A stretch of DNA of 64,000 nt from an uncultured Oscillospiraceae bacterium (GTDB lineage: Bacteria > Bacillota > Clostridia > Oscillospirales > Oscillospiraceae). This document shows positions 7,512-16,257 of this stretch, one piece after another (the first letter of the stretch is position 1; each line of letters opens with the position of its first letter). A program made the position numbers and the translations under genes. The stretch spans positions 34,951-98,950 of the forward strand of contig CAKTTB010000007.1 in NCBI GenBank assembly GCA_934613505.1, in the 5' to 3' direction. Below the pieces are notes generated by a model that was not told the DNA's origin, did not search any database, and saw only the letters and a list, made by a program, of their open reading frames with translations.

Positions 7512-8915
7512 ATGGCGCCGATCATCCCGTACATCCCGGAGACCATCACCGTCCACCTCGGCCCGCCGGATTCCGGCGCAGAAAACATCACGGTCTCGTT
7601 CGCCGATTACGTCAAAAACGTCGTTTCCAGCGAGATCTTTCCGACATGGGAGCCGTCCGCCCTCCGCGCGAACGCGCTGGCCATCATCTCGTTCGTCCTC
7701 AACCGCGTCTACACCGAATACTACCGCAGCCGCGGCTACGCCTTTGACATCACCTCCTCCACCGCCATCGACCAGAAGTTCATCAACGGCCGCAATATCT
7801 ATGAGAATATCTCCGAGCTGGTCGACGATCTGTTTACCGACTATCTCCGGCGGCAGGGCTTTGTAGAGCCGCTGGCCGCCAAATTCTGCGACGGCGTGCG
7901 CGTTACCTGCACCGGCCTCAGCCAATGGGGCTCACAGGAGCTGGCGCAAAACGGCGCAAACTCCATCCAGATCCTGCAGGCCTATTACGGGCAGGACATT
8001 GAGCTTGTGACCGGTGCGCCGGTGCAGAACGCACAGGAATCCTATCCCGGCGCGCCCCTGCGGCAGGGCAATATCGGCAGCAACGTCTCGTTCATTCAGG
8101 TCGCCCTCAACCGCATCTCGCAGAACTATCCCGCCATCCCAAAGATCCCCGTCGACGCCGTCTTCGGCACGGCGACAGACGCGGCCGTGCGCGCGTTCCA
8201 GTCCATTTTCTCGCTGGATGTCGACGGCGTTGTCGGCCGGGCGACGTGGTATTCGATCGTCATGCTCTATACCGCCGTTCTGAAGCTGGGCGAGCTGCAG
8301 TCGCAGGGGCAGACGTTCTACGGCTACTCGTGGGAGTACCCCGAGTCCATTTCCTACGGCGAGCAGGGCGCAAAGGTCACGCACCTGCAATACATGCTCT
8401 CGGTCATCTCGCAGTTCAATTCCGCCGTGCAGCTGCCGCCCGTCTCCGGTTATTTCGGAGACGAAACACAGGCCGCCGTCCGTTCGTTCCAGCGCGCCTA
8501 CGCCCTGCCGGAGACCAGCACGGTCGACCGCGCGGTGTGGGACAGCATCTACGCCCAGTTTGCCGGCATCGAAGAGACTGTCTTCGGCAACGAGGTCCTT
8601 TTCCCCTTCACGCGCCCGCCGATGGCCGTCAGCGACACAGACCTGCAAAACCAGCTCGCCGTCACCGCGGCGGCCTTCCCGGACATGGCCGCGCCGCCCA
8701 AAACCGGCCGTCTGGACACCGCCACGCGCCGGAGCGTCGCCGCCTTTCAGCGTGCGTCCGGCGATCCGCCGACCGGCATCCCGGACAGCCAGACGCGCCA
8801 GAAGCTCGCGGGCATGCAGCAGCTTCTGCGCCACGCCCATTCGACCCGCTTTGTCCAGTTTCCCGGCCGGACGCTGAAAAGCGGCATGCAGGACAGTGAG
8901 GTGAAGCGCGTATGA
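7512..8915 (+). CDS. SpoIID/LytB-like domain protein with three peptidoglycan-binding repeats
   Basis: A 467-residue protein. Residues ~30-160 resemble a shortened SpoIID/LytB amidase-enhancer domain (EPSALRANALAIISFVLNRVY, then GLSQWGSQELAQNG and ILQAYYG). Three PG_binding_1 repeats follow, around 180-260, 275-350 and 375-445, each with the G.fG..T..AVr.FQ core. No signal peptide is seen, as expected for a protein made in the mother cell and acting on forespore cortex (inference). ATG 7512 follows AAGGAGGTATCGC. Its stop overlaps the next gene (ATGA), which carries two more repeats. No catalytic motif of a known hydrolase is evident outside the SpoIID-like part. Confidence 0.8.
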   Translation: MAPIIPYIPETITVHLGPPDSGAENITVSFADYVKNVVSSEIFPTWEPSALRANALAIISFVLNRVYTEYYRSRGYAFDITSSTAIDQKFINGRNIYENISELVDDLFTDYLRRQGFVEPLAAKFCDGVRVTCTGLSQWGSQELAQNGANSIQILQAYYGQDIELVTGAPVQNAQESYPGAPLRQGNIGSNVSFIQVALNRISQNYPAIPKIPVDAVFGTATDAAVRAFQSIFSLDVDGVVGRATWYSIVMLYTAVLKLGELQSQGQTFYGYSWEYPESISYGEQGAKVTHLQYMLSVISQFNSAVQLPPVSGYFGDETQAAVRSFQRAYALPETSTVDRAVWDSIYAQFAGIEETVFGNEVLFPFTRPPMAVSDTDLQNQLAVTAAAFPDMAAPPKTGRLDTATRRSVAAFQRASGDPPTGIPDSQTRQKLAGMQQLLRHAHSTRFVQFPGRTLKSGMQDSEVKRV

Positions 8916-9463
8916 CAGATGCTGCCAACTACATCGGCCAGCCTATCCGCAGCCTGCAGACCATGCTGCGCGCCATCGCCCATACCGACAGCCGTATCCC
9001 GCCGCTCGTGCCGGACGGCATCTACGGCGTCAACACCACCGCCGCCGTGCGGGAATTTCAGCGGCAGTATGATCTGCCCGTCACCGGCCAGACCGACAAC
9101 GCCACATGGAACCAGATCGTCGCCGTCTTTACGCTCAGCAGCCCTTCCGTTCTCCCGGCGGAGCCGCTGCACATCCGCTGGACGCCGAACCGGGCGCTTG
9201 CCGCCGGCAGCTGCAATACGCATCTGTATCTTGTGCAGGCCATGCTGCAGTCGCTGCAGCGCTATTTTGCCAACGCGCCGGAGCTGTCCGTCACCGGCGT
9301 CCACGACGAATCCTCCGTCGCCGCCGTCCGCTGGTTACAGACGCTTTCCGGTCTGCCCGTGACCGGCGAGATCGACCAGACCACATGGGCGTATCTCACA
9401 GGTCTGTACGCTCTGACCACCGGCGACGGCGATTTTTCCATGCCTGAAACGGTTTCGCATTGA
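8912..9463 (+). CDS. Peptidoglycan-binding protein with two PG_binding_1 repeats
   Basis: A 183-residue protein made almost wholly of two PG_binding_1 repeats (~8-75 and ~98-170), with cores GIYGVNTTAAVREFQRQY and ESSVAAVRWLQTLSGLPVTG. The ATG overlaps the stop of the preceding gene by 4 bases. The repeats continue the series of three in that gene. It is either a separate coupled subunit or the tail of a once longer protein now split by a stop. It has no signal peptide or catalytic domain of its own. Confidence 0.8.
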   Translation: MTDAANYIGQPIRSLQTMLRAIAHTDSRIPPLVPDGIYGVNTTAAVREFQRQYDLPVTGQTDNATWNQIVAVFTLSSPSVLPAEPLHIRWTPNRALAAGSCNTHLYLVQAMLQSLQRYFANAPELSVTGVHDESSVAAVRWLQTLSGLPVTGEIDQTTWAYLTGLYALTTGDGDFSMPETVSH

Positions 9464-9488
9464 TATCCCGCCCGCCATCTGCTACAGT
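9460..9488 (+). promoter_or_regulatory. Promoter of the acetate kinase-like gene
   Basis: TTGATA (9460-9465), a 17-base spacer and TACAGT (9483-9488), 27 bases before the ATG; an AAGGAGCC ribosome site follows. Confidence 0.55.
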
Positions 9489-9515
9489 ATAGAAAAACGC
9501 ACAAGGAGCCTGTAC

Positions 9516-10706
9516 ATGAATATCCTGATCTGCAACGTGGGCAGCACGTCCCTCAAATATCAGCTTTTCCGCATGCCGGAGGAGCTTGTCGTCGCCTCCG
9601 GCGGCGCCGAGCGCGTCGGCATGCCCGCCGGCCGCTTCTACGCCAAAACGCATGAGAACGGCGCGCTCGTCGATGAAGCCGCCGTCTTCCCCACGCACCG
9701 CGAGGCCATTGAGCGCATGCTGCGGCAGCTGCAGGAGACCGTCCTGCCCGCGCTCTCGCAGCTGGACTGCGTCGGCTTCAAGGTCGTTCTGGCGAAGGGC
9801 GTCAGCGGCGTGCAGTATCTGACGGACGACGTCCTTGCAAAAATGGAAGCCTTCAGCTCCATCGCCCCGGCGCACAACCCGCCGTATCTGGCTGCCATCC
9901 GCCAGTTCCGCGCGCTCCTGCCGGACACCCCGCTCATCGGCGCGTTTGAGACCGCCTTCCACCGCACCATGCCGCCGGAGGCGTATTATTACTCCATTCC
10001 CATCGAGGTCTCCCGCAAATACGACATCCGCCGCAACGGCTTCCACGGCGCATCCATCGAATATATGACGCAGTGGACGCAGGCGCGCATGGAGCGCGAG
10101 GATCTGAAGCTCGTCGTCTGCCATCTGGGCGGCAGCGGGAGCATCTGCGCCGTCAAAAACGGCCGCTCCATCGACACCTCGCTCGGCCTGACGCTGCAGT
10201 GCGGCACGATGCACAATAACCGCTGCGGCGACATTGACCCGTATATCATCTTCTATCTCGTCGAGTCCTGCGGCATGACGCTGGATGAAGTCAAAGACAT
10301 GCTGCAGACAAAAAGTGGTCTGTACGGCATGTCAGGCGGCGCGGGCCGCGACCTGCGCGACGTGCAGGCGGCAGCCGAAGCCGGAAACGAGGACGCAGAG
10401 CTTGCCCTGCGCGCCTACTGCTATTCCATCAAGAAATATATCGGCTCCTACGCCGCCGCGATGGGCGGGCTGGACGCCATCGTCTTCGGCGGCGGCATCG
10501 GTCTCGGCAGCGCGCTCGTGCGCGCGTGGAGCCTGGAGGGGCTGGAATTTCTCGGCGTAAAGCTCGACGGCTTCAAAAACCGCATGGCCATCGCCGGTAT
10601 GGATCTTTCCATGGACGACACCCCCGTGCGCGTCTTCGCCGTCCACACCGACGAAGAGATCATCGTCGCCCGCAAAGCCGCAGCGCTTCTGACAAATGCC
10701 CAATAA
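9516..10706 (+). CDS. Divergent acetate/propionate kinase family protein
   Basis: A 396-residue member of the acetate kinase (ASKHA) family, close to the usual ~400. Landmarks: N7 in ICNVGSTSLKYQLF; the catalytic-His segment GFHGAS; CHLGGSGSI; RCGDIDP; the C-terminal DEEIIVAR. Several positions differ from true AckA. The GHRVVHGG segment is GFKVVLAKG (substrate arginine replaced by Lys), the LGNG motif is LGGS, GTRSGD is NNRCGD, and GIGENS is GIGLGS. The active-site His and the second Arg are kept, so phosphotransfer may persist with another carboxylate. It has its own promoter and a terminator shared with convergent thyX. No phosphotransacetylase gene is nearby, which also argues against a standard acetate pathway role. 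Confidence 0.8.
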   Translation: MNILICNVGSTSLKYQLFRMPEELVVASGGAERVGMPAGRFYAKTHENGALVDEAAVFPTHREAIERMLRQLQETVLPALSQLDCVGFKVVLAKGVSGVQYLTDDVLAKMEAFSSIAPAHNPPYLAAIRQFRALLPDTPLIGAFETAFHRTMPPEAYYYSIPIEVSRKYDIRRNGFHGASIEYMTQWTQARMEREDLKLVVCHLGGSGSICAVKNGRSIDTSLGLTLQCGTMHNNRCGDIDPYIIFYLVESCGMTLDEVKDMLQTKSGLYGMSGGAGRDLRDVQAAAEAGNEDAELALRAYCYSIKKYIGSYAAAMGGLDAIVFGGGIGLGSALVRAWSLEGLEFLGVKLDGFKNRMAIAGMDLSMDDTPVRVFAVHTDEEIIVARKAAALLTNAQ

Positions 10707-10709
10707 CAA

Positions 10710-10744
10710 AAATCGCTCCGGCTGCATGGCAGCCGGAGCGATTT
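10710..10744. terminator. Bidirectional terminator between the kinase-like gene and thyX
   Basis: A perfect 16-bp stem (10710-10725 with 10729-10744, loop ATG), with A-rich left and T-rich right flanks, lies between two convergent genes and can serve both. Confidence 0.85.
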
Positions 10745-10747
10745 GTT

Positions 10748-12088
10748 TTACATCCCGAATTTCCGTTTCATTTCCGCCTGACGGCCGCAGGTCATCTTTC
10801 CCTCGGGGCATTTGCCCGTGCAGTAGCACGTCGGGCCGTAGAGGGAGAACAGGCCGGGCGCCCGCTCCCGCAGCGCCTGCAGCGCCTGACAGGCCGCCTC
10901 GCGGATCTCCCACTGCGCGCGCGTGCAGCAGCGCAGCCGGAAAAAGACATACAGCTCGCCCGCATTCATCGTCGTGAGGACCGGCACCGTCTGCCCGCTG
11001 AGCAGAAGATAACACAAAACCTCGTCCCCCGCGCCCATGGCGCGCAGCCGCGCCGCCGTCTCGCCTGTCAGCCGGAACGCCGCGCGGTAGGTCTCCTCCA
11101 TCCTGGCCTCCCGGACGCTCTGCGGCAGCACGTACCGGTCATAACGCGCGTTGCTTAACAAGTGCGGTGCGATCATCGACTGCATCCTGTGCCGCGTCAG
11201 ATGCGTGAGCGCGGCCAGCGAAAGCCCGCCGAACAGGAGCGTAAAGCTCGCCTGCTCCAGCTCGCGCTTACGCGGCCGGGCAAGAAGCGTTCTGAGAAGC
11301 GCCGTCTGTTCCTGCTTTGTCAGCGCCTGCGGCGCATGGCCGCGCGCGATCTGGTACGCATTGCAGATGAGCGTCTCCGGCTGCTCCGTCCCAGCCAGCA
11401 CCGTTACCGGCGCATCCGGACGGAGCGGCGTTTCTGACGCGAAATCCAGCTCCTGCACTGGGCGATAGGCCTCCGGCTTCCGCACCGCCAGAAACGGCAG
11501 CTTTTCCTCGCACTGCGCAAACAAGCTCTCGCCCAGCGCCCGCAGCTCCGGGACCGCGCTTCCGCGGCCATACGTCAGCTCGTTCATCACGTGGACCAGC
11601 TCCCGCGCGTTCATCGAGCAGAAGAAGTTGCTGCAGAAGCAGTACGGCAGCACGAAGCGCGCGTCCTCCTTCGGCACGCCCGCCGCTTCCAGCTCGTCAT
11701 AGACCGCGAACAGCCGCCGGACTGTCCGGTCAAACAGCGCCGCCTGCGCGTCGTCTGTAAATGCAGGCGAGACATAGCCCGCCTTTGAAAAATCCACGTA
11801 CCGGCGCGATTTGACCGTGAACGACGCCAGCCGGAACTCGATCATGAACTGCTCGGCATAGACCGAGACGTTTTCAAACGCCAGATTCACATATCCGTGC
11901 TCCAGCACCGACGTATGGCCGGAGGAGAGGACCTTGCCGATCAGCTTTTCGTTTTTCTCCTGCCCGGCGGAAAGCGACTTTGCGTAAATTTCATCCGCCG
12001 TGCCGTCCATCGTGGAGATGCGCCCGCCGGACGCGATGACCGCGGCCGTATCCGGGCTGCAGTTCAGAATTGTCACATGCCCCTGCAT
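10748..12088 (-). CDS. thyX: FAD-dependent thymidylate synthase, tandem ThyX domains
   Basis: A 446-residue protein, about twice the length of a single ThyX. The first ThyX-like half (~50-215) has SSGHTSVLEH and FRLASFTVKSRRY, a changed form of the RHR-x-S-x-RY signature. The second half (~245-415) has TRHRMQSMIAPHLL and NAGELYVFFRLRCCTRAQWEIRE. The C-terminus carries a cysteine cluster CYCTGKCPEGKMTC. ThyX makes dTMP from dUMP with methylenetetrahydrofolate and FADH2. Each half has only part of the canonical motif set, so the two may jointly build the active site of a pseudo-tetramer. It is 18 bases downstream of the radical-SAM pair on the same strand. Confidence 0.88.
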   Translation of the reverse strand: MQGHVTILNCSPDTAAVIASGGRISTMDGTADEIYAKSLSAGQEKNEKLIGKVLSSGHTSVLEHGYVNLAFENVSVYAEQFMIEFRLASFTVKSRRYVDFSKAGYVSPAFTDDAQAALFDRTVRRLFAVYDELEAAGVPKEDARFVLPYCFCSNFFCSMNARELVHVMNELTYGRGSAVPELRALGESLFAQCEEKLPFLAVRKPEAYRPVQELDFASETPLRPDAPVTVLAGTEQPETLICNAYQIARGHAPQALTKQEQTALLRTLLARPRKRELEQASFTLLFGGLSLAALTHLTRHRMQSMIAPHLLSNARYDRYVLPQSVREARMEETYRAAFRLTGETAARLRAMGAGDEVLCYLLLSGQTVPVLTTMNAGELYVFFRLRCCTRAQWEIREAACQALQALRERAPGLFSLYGPTCYCTGKCPEGKMTCGRQAEMKRKFGM

Positions 12089-12106
12089 CGTGGTTCCTCT
12101 CTTTCT

Positions 12107-12769
12107 TTAGCGGAAGGGATTTCCCTGCTCATCATAAATTTCCAGCCGCCGGATGCGGACAAAATCCGGCTTCAGCTCCGGCAGATACAGTTCGACCGCA
12201 TTTGCCAGCAGCTGCGGGTTGCAGCTGGGATTCTGCGCCGCGACAAGGGCAGTCAGATCCAGCTCCTGCGCGGATGGCTGCCGCAGCTCCAGCTCAAAGA
12301 TCATCGGCTTCAGATCCAGCTCCGCTTCGCCGCCGCTCTTCGTGCGCTTTTTGACCAACACCTCGCTGCGCGCAAAGAGCGCCGCGATCTGCTGCTGCGC
12401 CGTCTGCGGGACGCCCGCGTCGTATTCCAGCGTGATCTGCGCCCGCAGGCGCACCAGATGCCGGATCTTCACCGCGCTCTCATATGCGCGCAGCACGCGG
12501 ATCCCCACTGGAAGCGTCCGGTTCAGAAGCTCCGGCAGCCGCTGCAGATCGACAGAGCCGTCCTGAATTTCAAAATCCAAAATCTCGCACCCGCTCTCCA
12601 CACCGACAGACAGCGGCAGCGCGATCGACACATACGCCCGCGGGCTGAAGCCCTGCGTGTGCCAGATCATGATATCCGCCCGCTTGAACGCGCGCTGGAA
12701 CACGCGCATGAGATCCAGATGGGACAGCCAGACCGCGTCGCCGGTCTTTTCAAACAGCAGGCGATTCAT
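12107..12769 (-). CDS. Radical-SAM-associated protein, TIGR03936 / DUF2344 family
   Basis: A 220-residue protein starting MNRLLFEKTGDAVWLSHLDLMRVFQRAFKRA (quoted in pieces: DAVWLSHLDLMRVFQRA is the family hallmark), with ARAYVSIALPLSVGVES-like continuation. It nearly always accompanies the TIGR03960 B12/radical-SAM enzyme, and here overlaps it by 20 bases. The molecular role is unknown; the pair is often near rRNA/ribosome genes such as rng and rplU in other Firmicutes, which are absent here. It is transcribed leftward toward thyX and probably in one operon with it. Confidence 0.88.
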   Translation of the reverse strand: MNRLLFEKTGDAVWLSHLDLMRVFQRAFKRADIMIWHTQGFSPRAYVSIALPLSVGVESGCEILDFEIQDGSVDLQRLPELLNRTLPVGIRVLRAYESAVKIRHLVRLRAQITLEYDAGVPQTAQQQIAALFARSEVLVKKRTKSGGEAELDLKPMIFELELRQPSAQELDLTALVAAQNPSCNPQLLANAVELYLPELKPDFVRIRRLEIYDEQGNPFR

Positions 12770-14597
12770 CGCAAAGCCCCCTTTCGCTCAGCCGCCGCGC
12801 GCCGCAGCCGTTGCAATGCGTGCGGCAGTCGGGCGTCGCTTCCGACCGCAGCGCCTTGTCCCGCTCGTGCGCCAGGAATTTCTCCGTCACGCCGACGTCG
12901 ATCGTCTGCCACGGCAGGATCTCGTCCGCGCCGAAGCCGCGCGTCGTATAGTACTCCAGGTCAAGCCCTGCCCGCCGGAAGGCCTCGAGCCATTTTTCAT
13001 AGTCAAAATATTCATCCCAGCCGTCGAGCCTGCACCCGAGCCGGTGCGCTTCCAGCAGCGCCTTTCCCACGCGGCGGTCGCCGCGTGCCATGACGGCCTC
13101 GAGCCGGCTGAGATCCGACTCGTGATAGCGGTAATCCACGCACTTGGCATGCAGATTGGCCTGCAGCAGATGCACGCGCCGCAGATATTCCTCCGGCGTG
13201 ATCTGCGCCTGCCACTGGAAGGGCGTGAAGGGCTTCGGGACAAAATAGGCCGTCGCCAGATTGATGGACAGGCCGCGCTTTTTCCCGCTCGCATTCTCCC
13301 GCCAGACCTGTAAGATCTTATAGACCAGCTCCGCGATCCCGACCACGTCCTCGTCCGTCTCGGTCGGCAGCCCCAGCATGAAATAGAGCTTCACGCTGTT
13401 CCAGCCGCCGGAAAACGCCGTGGCGCAGGTCGTCAGGATCTCCTCCTCGGTCACGTTTTTGTTGATCGCGTCGCGCAGCCGCTGCGTGCCGGCTTCCGGC
13501 GCGAAGGTCAGGCCGCTCTTGCGCACCTTCTGGATGCGCAGCATGAGGTCGCGCGAGAAATTATCCGCGCGCAGGCTCGGCAGCGACAGGTTGATCTTCC
13601 GCGGCTCACAGTAATCGAGCAGACCGTCGGCGAGCGTCTCCAGTTCGCGGTAGTCGGAGGTCGAAAGGCTCGCCAGTGTGATCTCGCTGTTGCCGGAATC
13701 CTCGAGCGACTCAATGGCCTGCCGGCACAGCGTCTGTGCGGATTTGGCGCGGATGGGCCGGTAGCAGAAGCCCGCCTGACAGAACCGGCAGCCGCGGATG
13801 CAGCCGCGGAAAATTTCAAGATTCGACCGGTCGTGGACGATCTGGGTCGACGGGACGATGGTCTTCGTCGGGAAATACGCCTTGTCCAGATCCTGCACGA
13901 TCCGCTTTTTCACGCGCGCCGGCGCACCCGGTTCCGGCACGATCGCGCGGAGCGTGCCGTCACAATTATAGGTATGTGTGTAGAACGACGGCACATACAC
14001 GCCCTCGATCTTCGCGATCTCGTGCAGAAACGCCTGCTTCGTGCTGCCGCGTTTTTTCGCCGCGCGGTAGCATTCGAGGATCTGCGGCGTACTCTCCTCG
14101 CCCTCGCCGATGGAGAAAAAGTCGATAAAGTCCGCCAGCGGCTCCGGGTTCACCGTGCAGACGCCGCCGGCAAAGACGATATTCTCCAGCCCGTCCCGCT
14201 CCTTCGCCAGCAGCGGCACACCGGCCAGCTCCAGCATGTTGAGGACGTTCGAATAGCACATCTCATAGCCGAGCGTGAACGCGATCAGATCAAAATCCTT
14301 GACCGGGTCATGGCTCTCGAGCGCCCAGAGGGGGATATTATGCGCGCGCATGGCCTCCTCCATATCGCCCCACGGGGCAAATACGCGCTCACACCAGACG
14401 CCGGGCATCTCGTTCATCACGCCGTAGAGAATGCGCATGCCGATGTTGGACATGCCGATCTCATACGTGTCCGGGAAGCAGAACGCCACCCGCACATCCA
14501 CGTCGGCGCGATCCTTTACGACCTGATTATATTCTCCGCCCACATAGCGCGCAGGCTTCTGCACGGACTGCAGGATTCTGTGAAACTGATCTGTCAT
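12750..14597 (-). CDS. B12-binding domain radical SAM protein, TIGR03960 family
   Basis: A 615-residue protein. A cobalamin-binding-like N-terminal domain (~40-180, including PDTYEIGMSNIGMRILY and FDLIAFTLGYEM) is followed by a radical SAM barrel whose FRGCIRGCRFCQAG segment gives the CxxxCxxC ligands of a 4Fe-4S cluster. Later segments (TFAPEAGTQRLRDAINK, VKLYFMLGLPTETDEDV) are typical of the family. The substrate is not known. It is the first gene of a leftward unit with the TIGR03936 partner and thyX, and its promoter lies back-to-back with that of the GNAT gene. Confidence 0.92.
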   Translation of the reverse strand: MTDQFHRILQSVQKPARYVGGEYNQVVKDRADVDVRVAFCFPDTYEIGMSNIGMRILYGVMNEMPGVWCERVFAPWGDMEEAMRAHNIPLWALESHDPVKDFDLIAFTLGYEMCYSNVLNMLELAGVPLLAKERDGLENIVFAGGVCTVNPEPLADFIDFFSIGEGEESTPQILECYRAAKKRGSTKQAFLHEIAKIEGVYVPSFYTHTYNCDGTLRAIVPEPGAPARVKKRIVQDLDKAYFPTKTIVPSTQIVHDRSNLEIFRGCIRGCRFCQAGFCYRPIRAKSAQTLCRQAIESLEDSGNSEITLASLSTSDYRELETLADGLLDYCEPRKINLSLPSLRADNFSRDLMLRIQKVRKSGLTFAPEAGTQRLRDAINKNVTEEEILTTCATAFSGGWNSVKLYFMLGLPTETDEDVVGIAELVYKILQVWRENASGKKRGLSINLATAYFVPKPFTPFQWQAQITPEEYLRRVHLLQANLHAKCVDYRYHESDLSRLEAVMARGDRRVGKALLEAHRLGCRLDGWDEYFDYEKWLEAFRRAGLDLEYYTTRGFGADEILPWQTIDVGVTEKFLAHERDKALRSEATPDCRTHCNGCGARRLSERGLCDESPAV

Positions 14598-14627
14598 AGC
14601 GGTTCCTTCTCATTTGTTGATCAATTT

Positions 14628-14686
14628 ATTGTAACTGCTGCCGGAATAAAATGCAACTTGCATTTTCCGCCCTTCTGCCGTACCAT
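14628..14686. promoter_or_regulatory. Divergent promoters with palindromic touching -35 boxes
   Basis: Leftward promoter: -35 TTGCAT (complement of 14651-14656), 17-base spacer, -10 TACAAT (complement of 14628-14633). Rightward promoter: -35 TTGCAT (14658-14663), 17-base spacer, -10 TACCAT (14681-14686). The two -35 boxes form the palindrome ATGCAACTTGCAT, so both polymerases could hardly sit at once. Confidence 0.65.
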
Positions 14687-14708
14687 AGAGGCAAAAAGGA
14701 GGATATTT

Positions 14709-15209
14709 ATGGATCTTCAGCAGCTTTCCGCGTCCTATGCCGTCCGGCGGCTCACGGAAGCGGATATCCCCACCGTTCTGGCCCTGCAAAGCGCAAATCC
14801 GCAGTTCTACCGCTATCATCCGCCCCTGCCGTCCGAAGCCTCCATCCGCGAGGATCTGGCCGCGCTTCCGCCCGGAAAAACGGCGGCGGATAAATACTAC
14901 GCCGGCTTTTTCTCCGGCGAGCAGCTCATCGCCGTGCTGGATCTCATTCTTGGCTATCCGGACGCACAGACGGCCTTTCTCGGCTTTTTCATGACGGCCG
15001 CAGCCGTGCAGAAAAAGGGCGTCGGCTCCGCCATCATTTCGGACATCCGCGCCTGCTGCAAACGCCTCGGCTTCGCAAGGCTCCGCCTCGCCATCGACGA
15101 GGGCAATCCGCAAAGCGAGGCGTTCTGGACGAAAAACGGCTTCCGCCAAACCGGCGAGCGCCGCCCGAACGGCGCCTATGCCTATCTGCCGATGGAGCTG
15201 CCGCTCTGA
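14709..15209 (+). CDS. GNAT family N-acetyltransferase
   Basis: A 166-residue protein. ATG 14709 follows AAAAAGGAGGATATTT and is preferred over a long upstream extension, which runs antisense through the radical-SAM gene. The GNAT core shows YYAGFFSGEQLIAVLDLI (beta strands), the acetyl-CoA loop QKKGVGSAII and the C-terminal IDEGNPQSEAFWTKNGF motif. It would transfer an acetyl group from acetyl-CoA to an unknown amine. It is monocistronic, driven by the divergent promoter. Confidence 0.9.
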   Translation: MDLQQLSASYAVRRLTEADIPTVLALQSANPQFYRYHPPLPSEASIREDLAALPPGKTAADKYYAGFFSGEQLIAVLDLILGYPDAQTAFLGFFMTAAAVQKKGVGSAIISDIRACCKRLGFARLRLAIDEGNPQSEAFWTKNGFRQTGERRPNGAYAYLPMELPL

Positions 15210-15236
15210 CCCCGGCAAGGCGCCGTTCTTCCCGCG

Positions 15237-16133
15237 TTATCTGTTTTTCCCGGCCGGGGCCTCCCGGCCCTCCTTTGTCCGGAGCTTCGGCTGGTACTGC
15301 ATGTTCGATACATTATAGACGGTAATGAATGCCTTCGGGTCCTCCCGGTTGATAAACTTCATCAGCTTCTGATATTCGCTCTTGTCCACGATGGTGATGA
15401 TCTCGTTGTGCCTTTCCAGATTGTACGCGCCGATCGCCTCATAGATCGTCGCACCGCTGTGCAGATCGTCAATGATAAACCGGCGAAGCGCCTCCTCTTT
15501 TTCGGTGATGATGCAGACGCGGCGCTTTTTATTGTGGTCAAAAATGAAATGATCCAGAATGATTCCGTTAAAATACGTGCCGAGGACACTCAGGACCACC
15601 GTCTTTTTGTCATAGACGAGCGCCGCCGACAGCGCCACGCACATCCCCGCCAGAGACATGGCCCTGCCGAGATCCATGCGCAGATATTTGTTCATGATCT
15701 TTGCCACGATATCCAGTCCGCCGGAGGATGCGTTCCGGTTGAAAAGGATGCTCAATCCGATGCTGACCACCAGAATATAGCAAAGCACATCCAGCTCCTG
15801 ACTGTCCGTGATGGATTCAAAATTCGGAAACAGGCGCTCAAACAGCCCCAGAAACAGCGGCAGCATGATGCTCGTATAAACGGTCTTTGCGCCAAACTCC
15901 CGGCCGCAGGTGATAAATCCAATGATCAGCAGGACGATATTCAGGATCATCGTGATCGCCGACAGCGGGAGCGGCACAAAATTCGACAGTACGATCCCAA
16001 GTCCGGAAATACTGCTGACGGACGTATGGCTCGGCGCCAGAAAAAAATACACCGCCGCCGCGATGATCGCCACCGCCGCGGTCAGGATCCCCGTCTCTTT
16101 TACGATCTCCATGTAATTCAGCTTCTTATGCAT
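15237..16133 (-). CDS. YitT family membrane protein (DUF161 + DUF2179)
   Basis: A 298-residue protein. ATG 16133 follows CGGAGGAACACAGAGC and is chosen over an upstream in-frame extension through the promoter. About five or six membrane helices lie within residues ~12-190, including LGIVLSNFVPLPLSAITMILNIVLLIIGF-type hydrophobic stretches and FNRNASSGGLDIVAKI. The C-terminal cytoplasmic DUF2179 domain (~210-285) ends AFITVYNVSNMQYQ. YitT proteins are widespread in Firmicutes, and a transport role is suspected but unproven. It is a single gene with its own promoter. Confidence 0.9.
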   Translation of the reverse strand: MHKKLNYMEIVKETGILTAAVAIIAAAVYFFLAPSHTSVSSISGLGIVLSNFVPLPLSAITMILNIVLLIIGFITCGREFGAKTVYTSIMLPLFLGLFERLFPNFESITDSQELDVLCYILVVSIGLSILFNRNASSGGLDIVAKIMNKYLRMDLGRAMSLAGMCVALSAALVYDKKTVVLSVLGTYFNGIILDHFIFDHNKKRRVCIITEKEEALRRFIIDDLHSGATIYEAIGAYNLERHNEIITIVDKSEYQKLMKFINREDPKAFITVYNVSNMQYQPKLRTKEGREAPAGKNR

Positions 16134-16208
16134 GCTCTGTGTTCCTCCGGATTCCGATCTGCCTGTCATTCTGGCACAATTACGGCGCACAGCGCCGTTC
16201 GCCCGGCC

Positions 16209-16237
16209 ATTATAACATATGGGACCCCACATCTCAA
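16209..16237 (-). promoter_or_regulatory. Promoter of the YitT-family gene
   Basis: On the minus strand, TTGAGA (16232-16237), a 17-base spacer and TATAAT (16209-16214), ~75 bases before the start. Confidence 0.65.
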
Positions 16238-16257
16238 CGCCTCTGTATGCGCAGACG

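Noticed and set aside
13833..14708. N-terminal extension of the GNAT gene
   Set aside because: The extension is antisense to the radical-SAM gene, while AAAAAGGAGG sits just before ATG 14709.
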